Origin: an uncultured Pelagibacteraceae bacterium
GTDB lineage: Bacteria; Pseudomonadota; Alphaproteobacteria; Pelagibacterales; AG-422-B15
Direction: 5' to 3'
NCBI GenBank assembly: GCA_902571005.1
Contig: CACGAG010000003.1
Span: forward strand, 62,001-126,000
DNA length: 64,000 bases
The notes beneath the pieces were generated by a model, which was not told the DNA's origin, searched no databases, and saw only the letters and a program-made list of their open reading frames with translations. The translations under genes and the position numbers were made by a program. Below are positions 10,467 to 23,014 of the stretch, one piece after another; positions within the stretch are counted from its first letter, which is position 1, and every line of letters begins with the position of its first letter.

Positions 10467-13400
10467 TTAAGAATTCTCTTGTATTTCAGCTGATTCTTGC
10501 TCTTTCTTTGCCTGAATTGCCTCAATTTCAATTTTTGCCTCTTTATCGAGCAATTTTGCCTTATTTTCAATTTGATTGAAGGTCCGTCCTGTCCCTGCTG
10601 GAATTAACCTTCCAACAATTACGTTTTCTTTAAGGCCCTCAAGCCGATCCATTTTTCCTCTAATAGAAGCATCAGTAAGAATTCTTGTTGTTTCTTGGAA
10701 AGATGCAGCTGAAATAAAAGACCTTGTTTGCAGAGATGCTTTTGTAATACCTAATAATACAGGTTTAGCTGTTGCAGGTTTCTTACCTTCACCCTCTAGC
10801 TGTTCGTTTGTAGTCAAGAATTCAAACCTATCTATTTCTTCACCTTTAATAAATGAACTATCCCCAATTTCAGTAATATGAACTTTCTGTAACATCTGCC
10901 TGCATAGTACTTCAATGTGCTTATCGTTAATTAAAACACCCTGCAACCTGTAAACTTCTTGGACTTCATTTATCAAATAATCAGCTAAAGCTTCAATTCC
11001 TAAAATCTCTAAAATATCATGCGGATCAGGGTTACCATCAAGTAAGTAATCACCCTTTTCAATTGTTTCACCTTCTTGATATGCTATGTGCTTTCCTTTA
11101 GGAATTAAAACTTCAACAGGATCACCTTCTTTTTCAGGCGTAATTATTACTTTTTGTTTTCCTCGAATATCTTTTCCAAAAGAAATAACTCCAGAAGTTT
11201 CAGAAATGATTGCGTGGTCTTTTGGTTTTCTCGCTTCAAATAATTCTGCTACTCTAGGTAAGCCCCCAGTGATATCCTTTGTTTTTGAAGCAGCTTTCGG
11301 TGTTCTTGCAAGAACATCACCCGCATGAACCTCTGATCCATCTGCCACAGAAAGAATTGAGTCAGGTGGCAAGAAGTATCTGGCTTCATTACCATTTGCA
11401 AGAAGTATAACCTCACCTTTTTTATCTCTGAGTGTTATTCTCGGCTTTAACTCACTTCCTTTTGAATCTGATTTCCAGTCCTTAACTTTGGTATATGTTA
11501 ATCCAGTTTTTTCCTCTGTTTCCTCAATAAGAGAAATTCCTTCTTCCATGTCTACGTAATTAGCAGTTCCTGATTTTTCTGATATAACTGGGTTTGTAAA
11601 TGGATCCCACTCACAAATTTTTGTACCACTCTTAACTTTAGAATCTTCTTCTACTAGTATTTTTGTTCCATAAGGAACTTTATAATTTGCAAGTTCTCTT
11701 CCATTTTCATCTTGAATTGCCAACTGGCAATTTCTACCCATGACTATCAAATCATTATTACTGTCTTCAACAGTATTTTTATTCAAAATTTTAAACATTC
11801 CATCAGTATTAATCTCGATAAATGACTGATCGTTAATTTGAGCGGCTCCACCAATGTGAAAGGTTCTCATTGTAAGTTGTGTGCCAGGTTCTCCTATTGA
11901 TTGTGCAGCAATCATTCCAACAGCTTCACCTTCATTTACAAGAAAACCTCTTGCTAAATCACGGCCATAACATTTTACGCAAATACCTCTTTTACTATCG
12001 CAAGTTAATGGAGATCTGATATATAGACTCTGAATACCAGCATTTTCAATTTTTTCTGCAATAATTTCATCTACATAATCATCTTTTTTTGCAATATTTT
12101 CACCTGAAATTGGATGGTTTACATCTTTTTGAAGGAATCTTCCTAATACTCTATCTGCTATGGATATTATTACTTCACCCCCCTCAACGACATCTGAAAT
12201 CCATACTCCATTATCTGTACCGCAGTCAGGTTCAGAAATGGTACAATCCTGAGCAACATCACAAAGTCGCCTTGTTAAATACCCGGAGTTCGCAGTTTTT
12301 AGTGCGGTATCTGCAAGGCCTTTTCGTGCACCGTGAGTTGAATTAAAGTATTCTAGTACATTCAACCCTTCCTTAAAATTAGAGATAATAGGTGTTTCAA
12401 TTATATCGCCAGATGGCTTAGCCATAAGACCTCGCATGCCAGATAATTGCTTCATTTGCGCTGCTGAACCACGAGCACCAGAATTTGCCATCATATAGAT
12501 TGAATTTATTGGCATTTCCCTTTTGGTTTCATCATCAAATTTTTTGGAAGATATTTCGTTCATCATTTCCTGAGCAACACGGTCAGTACATTTTGCCCAC
12601 GCGTCGATTACTTTATTATATTTCTCCCTATTTGTAATAAGACCATCGTTGTATTGTTTTTCATATTTTTCTATCTGGCCAGCTGTTTCAGAAACAAGTT
12701 TTTCTTTTGTCTCTGGAATTATCATATCATCTTTTCCAAAAGAGATGCCTGCCTTGTACGCATAATGAAAGCCTAACGCCATCAATTGATCAGCAAATAT
12801 CACTGTATCTTTTTGTCCACAATATCTATAAACTGTATCAATAAGGCCTGAAATTTCTTTTTTACCTAAAAGTCTATTTACTAGTTTGGGATCAAGATCT
12901 TTATGTTGTGGGACAAGGTTCCAAAGCAACATCCTTCCAGGTGTTGTCTCAATTCTTTTTAGTTTTTTGTTACCTTCTGGATCAATAAAATTGATTCTTG
13001 CATGAACTTTTGCATGGACGGTTGTTGCATTATTTTCAAGAGCTTGTTGTACTTCATAAATATCTTTAAATACAGCTCCTTGACCTGGTTCATTTTCTTT
13101 TTCTTGTGAAAGATAATAAATACCCAAAACGATATCCTGACTCGGAACAATCACCGGTTTTCCGTTTGCAGGGTTAAGTATGTTGTTTGTTGACATCATT
13201 AGAACTCTCGCCTCAAGCTGAGCTTCTAAACTCAAAGGCACATGTACTGCCATCTGATCGCCATCGAAGTCAGCATTGAACGCAGTGCAAACCAAAGGAT
13301 GAAGTTGGATTGCCTTGCCTTCAATTAAAACTGGTTCAAAAGCCTGTACGCCAAGTCTATGTAAAGTTGGTGCTCTATTTAGTATTACAGGGTGCTCCCT

Positions 13401-14654
13401 TATCACACGGTCTAATACATCCCATACTTCCGGACGTTCTTTTTCAACCATTTTTTTTGCTTGTTTTAATGTTGTAGCTAAACCCAAAGACTCTAACCTT
13501 GCATATATAAATGGTTTAAATAGCTCGATGGCCATCTTTTTTGGCAAGCCACATTGATGTAGTTTTAATTCAGGGCCTACAACGATCACAGACCTTCCAG
13601 AGTAATCAACTCTTTTCCCTAATAAATTCTGTCTAAATCGACCCTGTTTACCTTTAAGCATTTCTGCAAGCGATTTAAGAGGTCTTTTGTTTGTTCCAGT
13701 AATTACTCTCCCTCTTCTTCCATTGTCAAATAGTGCATCAACTGACTCTTGAAGCATTCTTTTTTCATTTCTAATTATTATATCTGGGGCCCGTAGTTCA
13801 ATTAATCTAGATAATCTGTTATTTCTATTGATAACTCTTCTATAAAGATCATTCAAATCACTTGATGCAAATCTTCCTCCGTCAAGTGGAACGAGTGGCC
13901 TTAACTCAGGTGGGATAACAGGTACAGACGTTAAAATCATCCACTCAGGTCTGTTTCCTGAAGATATAAAAGCTTCAAAAATTTTAATTCTTTTTACTAA
14001 CTTTTCCGACAGTGCGACAGCTTTTGTTTCTGCAAGTTTTGCACGTAAAGCGTCAAGCTCTGATTCAAGTTCTATTCTTTCAAGAACTTTTCTAACTGCC
14101 TCAGCTCCTATACCTGCTGAAAAAGAGTCTTCTCCATATTCTTCTTTAGCATTCTCCAATTCTTCTTCATCAAGTAGTTGATTTTGTATTAGAGGTGTTA
14201 ATCCCGGTTCAGTAACCATGAATTTTTCAAAATAAAGAACTTTTTCAAGATCTTTAAGCTTCATATCCATCATAAGAGCGATGCGGCTTGGAAGAGATTT
14301 TAGGAACCATATATGTGCAACTGGAGCAGCTAATTGAATATGCCCCATTCTCTCTCTTCTGACATCTTTTTTTGTTACCTCGACACCACATTTCTCACAA
14401 ATAATGCCCTTAAATTTCATCCTTTTATATTTACCACATAGACATTCATAATCTTTAATTGGACCAAAAATTCTTGCGCAGAAAAGACCGTCTCTCTCAG
14501 GTTTAAAAGTTCTGTAGTTTATTGTTTCAGGCTTTTTTATTTCACCGTATGACCATGACAATATTCTTTCTGGACTTGCAATTGAGATTTTTACCTGATT
14601 AAAATCATCTCTTGATGCGGCAGGATTGAAAATATTCATTAACGATTGACTCAT
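10467..14654 (-). CDS. rpoC: DNA-directed RNA polymerase beta' subunit
   Basis: Largest RNA polymerase subunit, carrying the catalytic Mg2+ site. In the 1395 residues, the N-terminal zinc site is at Cys71, Cys73, Cys86 and Cys89, and the catalytic [14 protein letters not shown] motif is near residue 460. The second zinc cluster is the [11 protein letters not shown] segment with an upstream cysteine. The C-terminus is a charged tail. It starts 9 bases after the rpoB stop in the usual rpoB-rpoC order. No large lineage insertion was noted. Confidence 0.98.
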   Translation of the reverse strand: MSQSLMNIFNPAASRDDFNQVKISIASPERILSWSYGEIKKPETINYRTFKPERDGLFCARIFGPIKDYECLCGKYKRMKFKGIICEKCGVEVTKKDVRRERMGHIQLAAPVAHIWFLKSLPSRIALMMDMKLKDLEKVLYFEKFMVTEPGLTPLIQNQLLDEEELENAKEEYGEDSFSAGIGAEAVRKVLERIELESELDALRAKLAETKAVALSEKLVKRIKIFEAFISSGNRPEWMILTSVPVIPPELRPLVPLDGGRFASSDLNDLYRRVINRNNRLSRLIELRAPDIIIRNEKRMLQESVDALFDNGRRGRVITGTNKRPLKSLAEMLKGKQGRFRQNLLGKRVDYSGRSVIVVGPELKLHQCGLPKKMAIELFKPFIYARLESLGLATTLKQAKKMVEKERPEVWDVLDRVIREHPVILNRAPTLHRLGVQAFEPVLIEGKAIQLHPLVCTAFNADFDGDQMAVHVPLSLEAQLEARVLMMSTNNILNPANGKPVIVPSQDIVLGIYYLSQEKENEPGQGAVFKDIYEVQQALENNATTVHAKVHARINFIDPEGNKKLKRIETTPGRMLLWNLVPQHKDLDPKLVNRLLGKKEISGLIDTVYRYCGQKDTVIFADQLMALGFHYAYKAGISFGKDDMIIPETKEKLVSETAGQIEKYEKQYNDGLITNREKYNKVIDAWAKCTDRVAQEMMNEISSKKFDDETKREMPINSIYMMANSGARGSAAQMKQLSGMRGLMAKPSGDIIETPIISNFKEGLNVLEYFNSTHGARKGLADTALKTANSGYLTRRLCDVAQDCTISEPDCGTDNGVWISDVVEGGEVIISIADRVLGRFLQKDVNHPISGENIAKKDDYVDEIIAEKIENAGIQSLYIRSPLTCDSKRGICVKCYGRDLARGFLVNEGEAVGMIAAQSIGEPGTQLTMRTFHIGGAAQINDQSFIEINTDGMFKILNKNTVEDSNNDLIVMGRNCQLAIQDENGRELANYKVPYGTKILVEEDSKVKSGTKICEWDPFTNPVISEKSGTANYVDMEEGISLIEETEEKTGLTYTKVKDWKSDSKGSELKPRITLRDKKGEVILLANGNEARYFLPPDSILSVADGSEVHAGDVLARTPKAASKTKDITGGLPRVAELFEARKPKDHAIISETSGVISFGKDIRGKQKVIITPEKEGDPVEVLIPKGKHIAYQEGETIEKGDYLLDGNPDPHDILEILGIEALADYLINEVQEVYRLQGVLINDKHIEVLCRQMLQKVHITEIGDSSFIKGEEIDRFEFLTTNEQLEGEGKKPATAKPVLLGITKASLQTRSFISAASFQETTRILTDASIRGKMDRLEGLKENVIVGRLIPAGTGRTFNQIENKAKLLDKEAKIEIEAIQAKKEQESAEIQENS

Positions 14655-14663
14655 AGTTTTTTC

Positions 14664-17600
14664 CTAATTCAAATTTGAAAGTTCAATATTTAGACCCAAT
14701 GATCTGATTTCTTTAATCAACACATTAAATGATTCAGGTGTTCCAGATTGGAATACATCTTCACCTCTGATAATAGTTTCATAAACTTTAGTTCTACCTG
14801 CAACATCATCAGATTTAACAGTTAAAATTTCTTGAAGAGTATAAGCCGCTCCATAAGCCTCAAGTGCCCACACTTCCATTTCACCAAATCTCTGCCCACC
14901 GAATTGGGCTTTACCACCAAGTGGTTGTTGTGTTACTAGGCTGTAAGGTCCAATAGATCTTGCATGAATCTTGTCATCAACTAAATGGTGAAGTTTAAGC
15001 ATATAAATATAACCCACTGTTACTTTCCTCTCAAATTTTTCACCGGTTAATCCGTCCCACAGCTGTGTTTGACCACTTTTATCAAAACCAGCTTCACCCA
15101 ACATTTCTGATATTTCAGCTTCAGATGCTCCATCAAAAACTGGTGTTTTAATAGGTACGCCGTTTGCAATATTTATTGCAAGTTCTTTTTGCTCATCTTT
15201 ACTTAATAATGATATTTCATTTTTATATTGATCTTTGCCATACACCTTTTCAAGAGATTGGCCAATTACTGAGTGGTCATTTGAAGACTTATATTGTGCA
15301 AGAGATTTATTTATTATTTCTCCAATTCCAGCACATGCCCAACCTAAATGCGTTTCTAGTATTTGACCAACATTCATTCTGCTCGGCACACCTAATGGAT
15401 TTAAAACAATATCAACTGTTCTTCCATCTTCTAAATATGGCATATCTTCAACTGGAGCAATTTTACTTATTACTCCCTTATTACCATGCCTACCAGCCAT
15501 TTTGTCCCCTGGCTGCAATTTTCTTTTAACAGCAACAAATACTTTTACCATCTTCATCACGCCTGGTAAAAGTTCATCGCCTCTTTGAACTTTATCAACT
15601 TTATTATCAAAGCGAGATTGAATCGCAGATCTCGCAATATCATACTGTTTTTTTAAATTATCAACTTCATTTTGCTCGTTTGAATTTTCAAGTTTTAATT
15701 TCCAAAGAGAGTCTAATTTAATATCAGATAATGTAGCTTTATCGTATTTACTCTGGCTTTCAATATCTTCAGGGGACTCAGATATATTTTTTTCATTAAT
15801 TAGCATTATAAGTCTCTCTTTGATATTTCTATTGAGAATTCCTAACTCAGCTTCTCTATCATTTGCTAATTTTTCAATCTCATCTCTTTCAATAGACAAG
15901 GCTCGATCATCTTTTTCTATTCCGTACCTATTGAATACTTTTACATCGACAACAATACCACTTGAACCAGGAGGAAGTCTTAAAGAAGTATCTTTAACAT
16001 CGGTTGCTTTTTCTCCAAATATTGCCCTTAATAATTTCTCCTCAGGAGTTACAGGGCTTTCACCTTTAGGTGTAACTTTTCCTACAAGAATATCACCAGG
16101 ATTAACATCAGCACCAACATAAACAATGCCCGCTTCATCTAGGTTACGTAACAATTCATCACCGGCATTTGGAATGTCTCTTGTGATTTCCTCTGATCCT
16201 AGCTTAGTGTCTCTTGACATAACTTCAAATTCTTCAATATGAATAGAAGTAAACTTATCTTCTTGAACAATTTTTTCTGAAATTAAAATAGAGTCTTCAA
16301 AATTATAACCCCTCCATGGCATAAATGCCACAACCACATTTCGACCTAAACCAAGCTCGCCAAAGTGTGTTGATGGTCCGTCTGCAATAATATCACCCCT
16401 CGATACCTTATCGCCAACTTTAACTAAAGGTCTTTGGTTAATGCATGTACTTTGATTTGATCTTTGAAATTTTTGAAGTGTATAAATATCAACACCTGAC
16501 TCGGTCGTTTTAATCTTTTCTGTAACCCTAACGACAATTCTTTTTCCATCAATTTTGTCAACAATGCCATCTCTATTTGCTACTATAGTTACTCCAGAGT
16601 CTACAGCAACGACCTTTTCCACTCCTGTTCCTACCAATGGAGACTCAGCTTGTATTAGAGGAACTGCCTGTCTCATCATATTTGAACCCATAAGAGCTCT
16701 ATTTGCATCATCGTTTTCAAGAAAAGGTATTAGAGATGCCGCACAAGAAACTACTTGCTTAGGTGACACATCCATATAATCTATTTCTTCAGGAACAGTC
16801 ATGACAAAATCACCATTTCGTCGGCAAGATACCAATTTAGTGATAAAGCCACCTTTATCATCAATCTCACTGTTAGCTTGAGCAATAGTATAATCTGCTT
16901 CCTCCATAGCAGGAAGATACTCTACTTCATTACTAACCTTTCCTTTAATTACTTTTCTGTATGGACTTTCAATAAAACCATATTGATTTACTCGTGCATG
17001 AGAAGCTAAGCTATTTATCAAACCAATATTAGGTCCCTCTGGTGTTTCAATTGGACAAATTCGGCCATAATGAGTTGGATGTACATCTCTAACTTCAAAC
17101 CCAGCTCTCTCTCTACTAAGTCCACCTGGTCCAAGAGCTGATAATCTTCTTTTATGCGTAATTTCAGCTAAAGGGTTAGTTTGATCCATGAATTGTGATA
17201 ATTGTGAAGTGCCAAAAAACTCCTTAAGTGATGCAACCAATGGCTTTGCATTAATTATATCTTGAGGGGTAGCAGCATCAACCTCTAGAGAATTCATTCT
17301 TTCTTTAATAGATCTTTCCATTCGGATGAGTCCCATTCTGAATTGATTTTCAACTAATTCGCCCACTGACCTAACTCTTCTATTGCCCAAGTGGTCAATA
17401 TCATCCACTTCACCCTTTCCAGTTCTTAGATCCATAACCGTTTTGATAACTTCGATAACATCCTCACTACGAAGCACAGTAACAGTGTCAGGGCATTCTA
17501 TATTAAGCCTGTAATTCATTTTGACCCTCCCAACATCAGAGAGGTCATATTTTTCTGATTTGAAGAATAATGAATTAAAAACTTCAAATGCTGTCTCTAA

Positions 17601-18767
17601 ATTTGGGGGCTCACCAGGTCTCAGGACTTTGTATATTTCAACTACTGCTTCCTCAGGACTTAGGTTTTTATCAACCCTCAGCGTGTCACGTATAAATGAA
17701 CCTATATTAATTCCATCAATTTCAAGTACTGGTATTTTTGATATTTTTAGTTCTTTAATTTTCTCAATTGTTTCAGATGTAATTTCGTCAGATGACTCGA
17801 AAAAAATCTCTCCAGTTTTTTCATTAATAATATCATCAGCGATAAATTTACCAATTAATTCGTCATCTCCTAGCAATAAGTTTTTAAGGCCGTCATTAAA
17901 GAGCTTTTTTGCTATAGCTGGGTTTATTTTTGTTCCCTGCTTAACAGCAACCTTTCCATCAACTGCATTAACAAGGCTTTTCTGCAACTTTCCAGTCTTA
18001 ATATTTTTAGGATTAAAGCTAACCTTCCATTTGCCATCTTTCGCATTTAAAGAGTAAGTCTCAGTATTATAAAATAAAGATAGTATTTCATCACGTTTAA
18101 TTCCCATTGCCATTAAGAATGTAGTGATTGGAATTTTCTTTTTTCTATCTATTCTGCAGTGAATAATATCTTTGTGATCAAACTCAATATCTAGCCATGA
18201 ACCTCTGTAGGGTATTACTCTCGCGCCAAATAACAGTTTACCACTAGAGTGTGTTTTTCCATTATCATGATCAAAAAATACTCCTGGACTTCTATGCATT
18301 TGACTGACAACCACCCTTTCGGTTCCATTAGTAATAAATGTTCCTTTTTGAGTCATTAATGGTAAATCACATAAGTAGATTTCTTGTTCTTTAATATCTT
18401 TAACAGTTCTGGACTCTGTTTCTTCATCTATATCAAAAACTATAAGTCTTAATTTTACATTTAATGGTGTGGCGTAGGTCTTATCTCTTTGACGGCATTC
18501 ATCTACATCAAATTTTGGAGACTGAAAATCATACTCAATGTATTCAATCCTTGCCGACCCCGAAAAATCTTCTAGAGGAAATACGCTTTTAAAGACTTTC
18601 TGAAGACCTTTGTCTGGCCTTTCAGACGGATTTAAATGTTCAAGTAAAAAATCCTCATAAGATTTTTTTTGTATTTCAATAAGATTAGGGAATTTAGATA
18701 CTTCTTTTAACTTGCCAAAGTTTTTACGGACTCGTTTTCGTTCAGTAAATGATAATATATTAACCAT
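14664..18767 (-). CDS. rpoB: DNA-directed RNA polymerase beta subunit
   Basis: Second-largest polymerase subunit, 1367 residues. The rifampicin pocket reads [19 protein letters not shown] then [20 protein letters not shown], with the key Asp, His and Ser positions wild type, so rifampicin sensitivity is expected. The C-terminal [20 protein letters not shown] block is intact. The gene begins 68 bases downstream of rplL, a gap holding an inverted repeat (18790-18815). Confidence 0.98.
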   Translation of the reverse strand: MVNILSFTERKRVRKNFGKLKEVSKFPNLIEIQKKSYEDFLLEHLNPSERPDKGLQKVFKSVFPLEDFSGSARIEYIEYDFQSPKFDVDECRQRDKTYATPLNVKLRLIVFDIDEETESRTVKDIKEQEIYLCDLPLMTQKGTFITNGTERVVVSQMHRSPGVFFDHDNGKTHSSGKLLFGARVIPYRGSWLDIEFDHKDIIHCRIDRKKKIPITTFLMAMGIKRDEILSLFYNTETYSLNAKDGKWKVSFNPKNIKTGKLQKSLVNAVDGKVAVKQGTKINPAIAKKLFNDGLKNLLLGDDELIGKFIADDIINEKTGEIFFESSDEITSETIEKIKELKISKIPVLEIDGINIGSFIRDTLRVDKNLSPEEAVVEIYKVLRPGEPPNLETAFEVFNSLFFKSEKYDLSDVGRVKMNYRLNIECPDTVTVLRSEDVIEVIKTVMDLRTGKGEVDDIDHLGNRRVRSVGELVENQFRMGLIRMERSIKERMNSLEVDAATPQDIINAKPLVASLKEFFGTSQLSQFMDQTNPLAEITHKRRLSALGPGGLSRERAGFEVRDVHPTHYGRICPIETPEGPNIGLINSLASHARVNQYGFIESPYRKVIKGKVSNEVEYLPAMEEADYTIAQANSEIDDKGGFITKLVSCRRNGDFVMTVPEEIDYMDVSPKQVVSCAASLIPFLENDDANRALMGSNMMRQAVPLIQAESPLVGTGVEKVVAVDSGVTIVANRDGIVDKIDGKRIVVRVTEKIKTTESGVDIYTLQKFQRSNQSTCINQRPLVKVGDKVSRGDIIADGPSTHFGELGLGRNVVVAFMPWRGYNFEDSILISEKIVQEDKFTSIHIEEFEVMSRDTKLGSEEITRDIPNAGDELLRNLDEAGIVYVGADVNPGDILVGKVTPKGESPVTPEEKLLRAIFGEKATDVKDTSLRLPPGSSGIVVDVKVFNRYGIEKDDRALSIERDEIEKLANDREAELGILNRNIKERLIMLINEKNISESPEDIESQSKYDKATLSDIKLDSLWKLKLENSNEQNEVDNLKKQYDIARSAIQSRFDNKVDKVQRGDELLPGVMKMVKVFVAVKRKLQPGDKMAGRHGNKGVISKIAPVEDMPYLEDGRTVDIVLNPLGVPSRMNVGQILETHLGWACAGIGEIINKSLAQYKSSNDHSVIGQSLEKVYGKDQYKNEISLLSKDEQKELAINIANGVPIKTPVFDGASEAEISEMLGEAGFDKSGQTQLWDGLTGEKFERKVTVGYIYMLKLHHLVDDKIHARSIGPYSLVTQQPLGGKAQFGGQRFGEMEVWALEAYGAAYTLQEILTVKSDDVAGRTKVYETIIRGEDVFQSGTPESFNVLIKEIRSLGLNIELSNLN

Positions 18768-18789
18768 TAATATGTATTCGCCCTATAAA

Positions 18790-18815
18790 CAATAGTTATG
18801 TATTACAAACTATTG
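18790..18815 (-). promoter_or_regulatory. Inverted repeat between rplL and rpoB
   Basis: A perfect 8-base inverted repeat, CAATAGTT (18790-18797) and AACTATTG (18808-18815), with a 10-base loop, lies in the 68-base rplL-rpoB spacer. In E. coli this spacer carries an attenuator and an RNase III processing hairpin, so a similar role in setting the ratio of L7/L12 to polymerase is a reasonable guess. It is AT-rich and without a clear U-run directly after it on the minus strand, so a full terminator is less likely. Confidence 0.4.
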
Positions 18816-18835
18816 AGTAAAAATTTTTAAAAAAA

Positions 18836-19216
18836 TTATTTAAGTTCTACAGTTGCACCAGCAGCTTCTAACTTTTCTTTAAAGCCATTAGCCTCATCTT
18901 TTGAGACGCCTGTTTTCAATTCCTTTGGAGCTCCCTCAACAAGATCTTTTGCTTCCTTTAAGCCTAATCCAGTTATTGTTCTTACTTCTTTAATAACATT
19001 AATTTTTTTGTCACCAGCAGCAGCTAAAACAATTGTAAATTCATCTTTTTCTTCTGCAGCGGCAGCATCTCCTGAAGGTGCAGCTCCAGCAGCGGCAACT
19101 GCAACGGGTGCTGCAGCAGATACGCCCCATTTCTCTTCTAGCATTTTTGATAACTCAGCAGCTTCGATCACTGTTAAGTCCGATAGTTGATCAACTATTT
19201 GTTGGAGGTCAGCCAT
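18836..19216 (-). CDS. rplL: 50S ribosomal protein L7/L12
   Basis: Stalk protein that recruits and activates translation GTPases. It has an N-terminal dimerisation domain, an Ala/Gly-rich hinge (about residues 34-54) and a C-terminal factor-binding domain with [20 protein letters not shown] and the ending AAGATVELK. Its 126 residues are standard. It follows rplJ by 23 bases in the rplJL pair. Confidence 0.98.
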   Translation of the reverse strand: MADLQQIVDQLSDLTVIEAAELSKMLEEKWGVSAAAPVAVAAAGAAPSGDAAAAEEKDEFTIVLAAAGDKKINVIKEVRTITGLGLKEAKDLVEGAPKELKTGVSKDEANGFKEKLEAAGATVELK

Positions 19217-19239
19217 GGTTGTTCCCTTTCTTAATTAAA

Positions 19240-19746
19240 TTACTTTGTACTATACGCATTAAATACTCTTGCTAAATCACCTGATGGAGCAGTTAAAATT
19301 GAAGCAATTTTCTGCGAAGGTGTACTTATCAAACCTATTAATTGTGCCCTTATTTCCTCGAGAGATGGCAATTTAGATAAAATTTCAATTTTTTCAACAG
19401 TTAAAATTTCATTGTCCATTATGCCACCAAGAATAACTAAATTTTTGTTATTTTTAGCGAAATTCGTCAAAAGCTTAGTCAATTGTACAGGATCATTTGA
19501 GTAAGCAATAGCTGTAGGACCATCAAAAAGGTCTGATAGCTCCGATTTATCCGTACCCTCAAGGGCCAATTTTGTTAACCTGTTTTTAGTAACTTTTATA
19601 TTACAACCTGAGTTGAAAGACTGAACTCTTAAATCAGTCATATCAGTCATAGACATTCCTCTATAATGAAAAACTAGTACAAGATTATTTTCACTCAAAA
19701 TAGTTTTCAAATTCTTAATAAAAATTTCTTTTTGTTCTCTTTTCAT
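19240..19746 (-). CDS. rplJ: 50S ribosomal protein L10
   Basis: L10 anchors the L7/L12 dimers to the stalk base and in many bacteria represses its own operon by binding the mRNA leader. The 168-residue protein shows FHYRGMSMTDMTDLR near residue 27 and an N-terminal KREQKEIFIKNLK helix. It starts 3 bases after the rplA stop, so there is little room for an independent L10-binding leader here. Confidence 0.95.
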   Translation of the reverse strand: MKREQKEIFIKNLKTILSENNLVLVFHYRGMSMTDMTDLRVQSFNSGCNIKVTKNRLTKLALEGTDKSELSDLFDGPTAIAYSNDPVQLTKLLTNFAKNNKNLVILGGIMDNEILTVEKIEILSKLPSLEEIRAQLIGLISTPSQKIASILTAPSGDLARVFNAYSTK

Positions 19747-19749
19747 AAT

Positions 19750-20436
19750 TTATGCTCCAAAAGAATCCAAATTAATATTAATACCTGGTCCCATAGTTGG
19801 ACTTATAGAAACTCTTTTTACAAAATCCCCTTTTATACCTGATGGTCTTTCTTTTGATATAGTTTCATAGAAAAATTTTATATTATTAATTACATCACTC
19901 TTATCAAAATCAGATTTTGCAATTCCCGCCTGGACTAATGTATCACTGTTTTTAAATTCTAGCTCACCTGCTTTAGCATCCTCAACTGCTTGTTTTAAGT
20001 CATTTGTTACGCTGCCTAATTTTGGGTTGGGCATTAGGTTACGGGGTCCTAGGACTTTTCCCAATTTACCAACTTTAGACATCATGTCAGGAGTAGAAAT
20101 ACATCTATCAAAATCAACAAATCCATTTTCTACTTTTTCTACGAGTTCGTCTGATCCTACAATATCAGCGCCAGCATCTTTAGCTTCTTGCTGTTTATCA
20201 TCTGATGCGAACACACATACTTTAATATTTTTTCCTAGATTTTTTGGGAGCTTAACCTTTCCTCTTACATTTTGTTCACCATTTTTAGGATCTATATTTA
20301 AGTTCATGCAAATATCAATTGTTTCATTAAACTTAGTTGTTGCTGATTGAATTGCCAATTCTACTGCGTCTTCCAGAGAATAACTTTTTGAAAAATCGTT
20401 TTTAGAATTAATATTTTTGAGTCTTTTACCCATCAA
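19750..20436 (-). CDS. rplA: 50S ribosomal protein L1
   Basis: L1 forms the mobile stalk at the E site and can repress the rplKA operon. The 228-residue sequence includes [20 protein letters not shown], the family's rRNA-binding signature, and a C-terminal [14 protein letters not shown]. The start overlaps the rplK stop by 4 bases. The second Met gives a nearly identical alternative start. Confidence 0.97.
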   Translation of the reverse strand: MMGKRLKNINSKNDFSKSYSLEDAVELAIQSATTKFNETIDICMNLNIDPKNGEQNVRGKVKLPKNLGKNIKVCVFASDDKQQEAKDAGADIVGSDELVEKVENGFVDFDRCISTPDMMSKVGKLGKVLGPRNLMPNPKLGSVTNDLKQAVEDAKAGELEFKNSDTLVQAGIAKSDFDKSDVINNIKFFYETISKERPSGIKGDFVKRVSISPTMGPGININLDSFGA

Positions 20437-20861
20437 CCCGTTACCTCTATACCCATGGACTTTGCAGATCCTACGATTATTTTAACACCTTGCTCTACAG
20501 TGTTAGCATTCAAATCTTTTAATTTTTTCTCAGCTATTTCCTCACATTGTTTAATGGAAATAGTTTTAATTATATCTCTTCCAGGTTCCTTGGATCCTTT
20601 TTTTATTTTTAAAGCCTCTTTAATAAAGAAAGATGCAGGTGGAAGTTTTATGTCCATTGTAAAACTCTTGTCTGTAAAGTATGTGACTACAACAGGCAGC
20701 ATGACTCCTGGTTGTTCATTTTTACTTTTGTCATTAAACATTTTACAGAAGTCCATGATGTTGATTCCTCTTTGTCCAAGGGCAGGTCCAACTGGTGGAG
20801 ATGGATTTGCCTGTCCTGCAGGTACTTGTAATTTTAGTGTGCCTTCAATCTCTTTTGCCAT
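20433..20861 (-). CDS. rplK: 50S ribosomal protein L11
   Basis: L11 binds the GTPase-associated region of 23S rRNA. It has 142 residues with the proline-rich [21 protein letters not shown]-terminus and the C-terminal [11 protein letters not shown]. It overlaps nusG by one base and rplA by four, giving coupled translation of nusG-rplK-rplA. Confidence 0.98.
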   Translation of the reverse strand: MAKEIEGTLKLQVPAGQANPSPPVGPALGQRGINIMDFCKMFNDKSKNEQPGVMLPVVVTYFTDKSFTMDIKLPPASFFIKEALKIKKGSKEPGRDIIKTISIKQCEEIAEKKLKDLNANTVEQGVKIIVGSAKSMGIEVTG

Positions 20862-21394
20862 TATGCTTTCTCTACTTGTGTATACTCCAATTCTACAGGT
20901 GTTGATCTGCCAAATATAGACACAGATACTTTTACTCTTGCCCTTTCTTCATCTATTTCTTCAATTAAGCCGTTGAAAGAAGCGAAAGGTCCATCACTTA
21001 CTCTTACTTGCTCTCCAACTTCAAATGTAATTGACGGCTTAGGACTAGTTACACCTTCTTCAATATCTTGTAAAATCTTATTTATCTCACTCTCAGGAAC
21101 TGCTGATGGTTTTCCTTGTGTATGGCCAAGAAAGCCACTTACTTTCGGTAAAGCCTTTACCATATGGTAAGTTTCATCAGTCATTTCCATTTTAGTTAGA
21201 ACATAACCTGGAAAAAATTTCCTTTCAGCGTTTTTCTTTTTTCCTTTTTTTACTTCAACAACCTCTTCAGTTGGCACAATTATTTCACTAAATGCAGACT
21301 CAATATTTTTTATTTTTGCTTTTTCTGAAATTGCCGCAGCAACTTTTTTTTCAAAACCAGAATACGCATGAACTATGTACCATTTATGTGACAT
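20861..21394 (-). CDS. nusG: Transcription termination/antitermination factor NusG
   Basis: NusG binds the polymerase clamp and links it to Rho or to ribosomal S10. The NGN domain ([18 protein letters not shown]) fills the first 110 residues and the KOW domain ([17 protein letters not shown]) the last 55. Its 177 residues are typical. The gene starts 2 bases after the secE stop. Confidence 0.97.
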   Translation of the reverse strand: MSHKWYIVHAYSGFEKKVAAAISEKAKIKNIESAFSEIIVPTEEVVEVKKGKKKNAERKFFPGYVLTKMEMTDETYHMVKALPKVSGFLGHTQGKPSAVPESEINKILQDIEEGVTSPKPSITFEVGEQVRVSDGPFASFNGLIEEIDEERARVKVSVSIFGRSTPVELEYTQVEKA

Positions 21395-21396
21395 AT

Positions 21397-21585
21397 TTAA
21401 ACAGCAACCCCAATAAGTTTATCTAAACCAAAACTGAATATCTGATCAATTATTAGAAAAAAAACTGCCGCAAACGCAGTAATCAGCACAACCATAACCG
21501 AACCAGTTAATGTTTCTCTAGAAGTAGGCCAAGTGACTTTACTTCCTTCCCTTCTGACTTCTTGAATAAATTTAAATGGCTTCAT
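21397..21585 (-). CDS. secE: Preprotein translocase subunit SecE
   Basis: Essential small subunit of the SecYEG translocon. The 62-residue protein is the short one-helix type: an amphipathic N-terminal stretch (FIQEVRREGSKVTWPTSRE) followed by one membrane helix (about residues 30-55). The start at 21585 is chosen because it has an AAGGTAG ribosome-binding site. The longer reading from 21630 begins with GVRVPSLLP, which is only the translation of the tRNA-Trp gene. Confidence 0.94.
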   Translation of the reverse strand: MKPFKFIQEVRREGSKVTWPTSRETLTGSVMVVLITAFAAVFFLIIDQIFSFGLDKLIGVAV

Positions 21586-21600
21586 AAAATCTACCTTAAA

Positions 21601-21676
21601 TGGCAGGAGCGAAGGGACTCGAACCCCCAACCCCCGGTTTTGGAGACCGGTGCTCTACCAGTTGAGCTACACTCCT
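21601..21676 (-). tRNA. tRNA-Trp (CCA anticodon)
   Basis: A 76-base cloverleaf with encoded 3' CCA. The acceptor stem AGGAGTG pairs with CGCTCCT, and the anticodon stem-loop ACCGGT-CTCCAAA-ACCGG gives anticodon CCA. The T-arm contains GTTCGAGTC. Its 5' end is only 4 bases after the tuf stop codon and its 3' end 15 bases before the secE start, so it must be excised from a shared transcript. Confidence 0.97.
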
Positions 21677-21680
21677 CCAG

Positions 21681-22871
21681 TTATGAGATAATCTCAGTTA
21701 CGACGCCTGATCCAACTGTACGTCCACCTTCTCGTATTGCAAAACGTACTCCTTTATCCATGGCAATTGGAGCTATAAGCTCAATCTCCATTGCAATATT
21801 GTCACCAGGCATAACCATCTCAGTTCCATCAGGAAGCTTACAAACACCTGTAACATCCGTAGTTCTGAAATAAAACTGCGGACGATAATTTGTAAAGAAA
21901 GGAGTGTGTCTACCACCCTCTTCTTTCTTCAGAACATATGCTTCACATTTAAATTTAGTGTGCGGTGTAATGGAGCCAACATGAGCTAGAACTTGACCTC
22001 TTTCTACTTGGTCTCTCTCAATGCCTCTTAATAATGCACCGATATTATCACCTGCTTCACCAGTATCTAGGAGTTTTCGGAACATCTCAACTCCAGTACA
22101 AGTTGTTTTTTGAGTTTCTTTAATTCCAACTATTTCAAGCTCTTCACCTACTTTAACGATACCACTTTCAACTCTTCCTGTGCAAACGGTACCACGTCCA
22201 GAGATTGAAAATACATCCTCAATTGGCATAAGGAATGGCTTATCCTTATCACGCTCAGGTTGAGGGATGTGATCGTCTACAGCTTTCATAAGTTCCACAA
22301 TTGAATTTTTTCCAATTTCATCATCTCTACTCTCTACAGCTGCCAAAGCTGAACCTTTAACTATTGGAGTAGTATCGCCTGGAAACTCATATTCATTTAG
22401 AATATCTCTGATCTCAACTTCAACAAGCTCTAATAATTCTGCATCATCAACTTGATCAACTTTATTTAAGTAAACGACTATTGCAGGAACTCCAACCTGA
22501 CGTGCAAGAAGAATATGCTCTCTAGTTTGCGGCATTGGTCCATCCGCAGCGTTTACAACTAATATTGCCCCATCCATTTGCGCAGCACCTGTAATCATAT
22601 TTTTTACATAGTCAGCATGACCTGGGCAGTCAACGTGCGCATAGTGTCTTGCGTCTGTTGTGTATTCAACGTGAGCAGTTGAAATTGTAATTCCACGTTC
22701 TTTTTCTTCCGGAGCTTTATCGATTGCATCATATGCTGTAAATTCTGCTCCACCTGATTCTGATAATACTTTTGTAATTGCTGCAGTCAAAGTTGTTTTA
22801 CCATGATCCACGTGACCGATAGTACCAACATTACAGTGTGGTTTACTTCGATCGAATTTTTCTTTAGCCAT
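21681..22871 (-). CDS. tuf: Translation elongation factor Tu
   Basis: EF-Tu delivers aminoacyl-tRNA to the ribosome. The 396 residues show the P-loop [16 protein letters not shown], switch [14 protein letters not shown] and NKVDQVDD, and the C-terminal beta-barrel domains end in [10 protein letters not shown]. It is the only tuf in the window, in the tufB-type position upstream of secE. Transcription probably starts before tRNA-Tyr. Confidence 0.98.
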   Translation of the reverse strand: MAKEKFDRSKPHCNVGTIGHVDHGKTTLTAAITKVLSESGGAEFTAYDAIDKAPEEKERGITISTAHVEYTTDARHYAHVDCPGHADYVKNMITGAAQMDGAILVVNAADGPMPQTREHILLARQVGVPAIVVYLNKVDQVDDAELLELVEVEIRDILNEYEFPGDTTPIVKGSALAAVESRDDEIGKNSIVELMKAVDDHIPQPERDKDKPFLMPIEDVFSISGRGTVCTGRVESGIVKVGEELEIVGIKETQKTTCTGVEMFRKLLDTGEAGDNIGALLRGIERDQVERGQVLAHVGSITPHTKFKCEAYVLKKEEGGRHTPFFTNYRPQFYFRTTDVTGVCKLPDGTEMVMPGDNIAMEIELIAPIAMDKGVRFAIREGGRTVGSGVVTEIIS

Positions 22872-22906
22872 TTATTTGTCCTCTCAGTTTTTAGTCTTCG
22901 TTGTTT

Positions 22907-22980
22907 TGGAGCGGGTGAAGGGAATCGAACCCTCGTAATCAGCTTGGAAGGCTGGAGCTTTACCACTAAGCTACACCCGC
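22907..22980 (-). tRNA. tRNA-Gly (TCC anticodon)
   Basis: A 74-base tRNA with encoded CCA. The acceptor stem GCGGGTG pairs with CACCCGC, the anticodon loop CTTCCAA carries TCC, and the T-arm has GGTTCGATTCC. It lies 35 bases upstream of tuf and downstream of tRNA-Tyr. The Tyr-Gly(TCC)-tuf order parallels the tyrU-glyT-thrT-tufB cluster of E. coli. Confidence 0.96.
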
Positions 22981-23014
22981 TTGTTCCTTCAAGCTACCCT
23001 AAGGTACCTTAACG

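Noticed and set aside
17521-18057. 178-residue plus-strand frame opposite rpoB
   Set aside because: Lies wholly antisense to a highly conserved part of rpoB, and its low-complexity Ser/Phe/Ile composition is that of a shadow frame.
21586-21630. Upstream extension of secE starting MGVRVPSLLP
   Set aside because: The extra residues are the translation of the tRNA-Trp 3' half; the ATG at 21585 has its own ribosome-binding site.
21562-21873. Plus-strand 103-residue frame containing RRDSNPQPPVLETGALPVE
   Set aside because: This peptide is the antisense translation of the tRNA-Trp gene continuing into the antisense of tuf.
22803-23012. Plus-strand 69-residue frame with GAGEGNRTLV
   Set aside because: Typical antisense translation of a tRNA, here tRNA-Gly.
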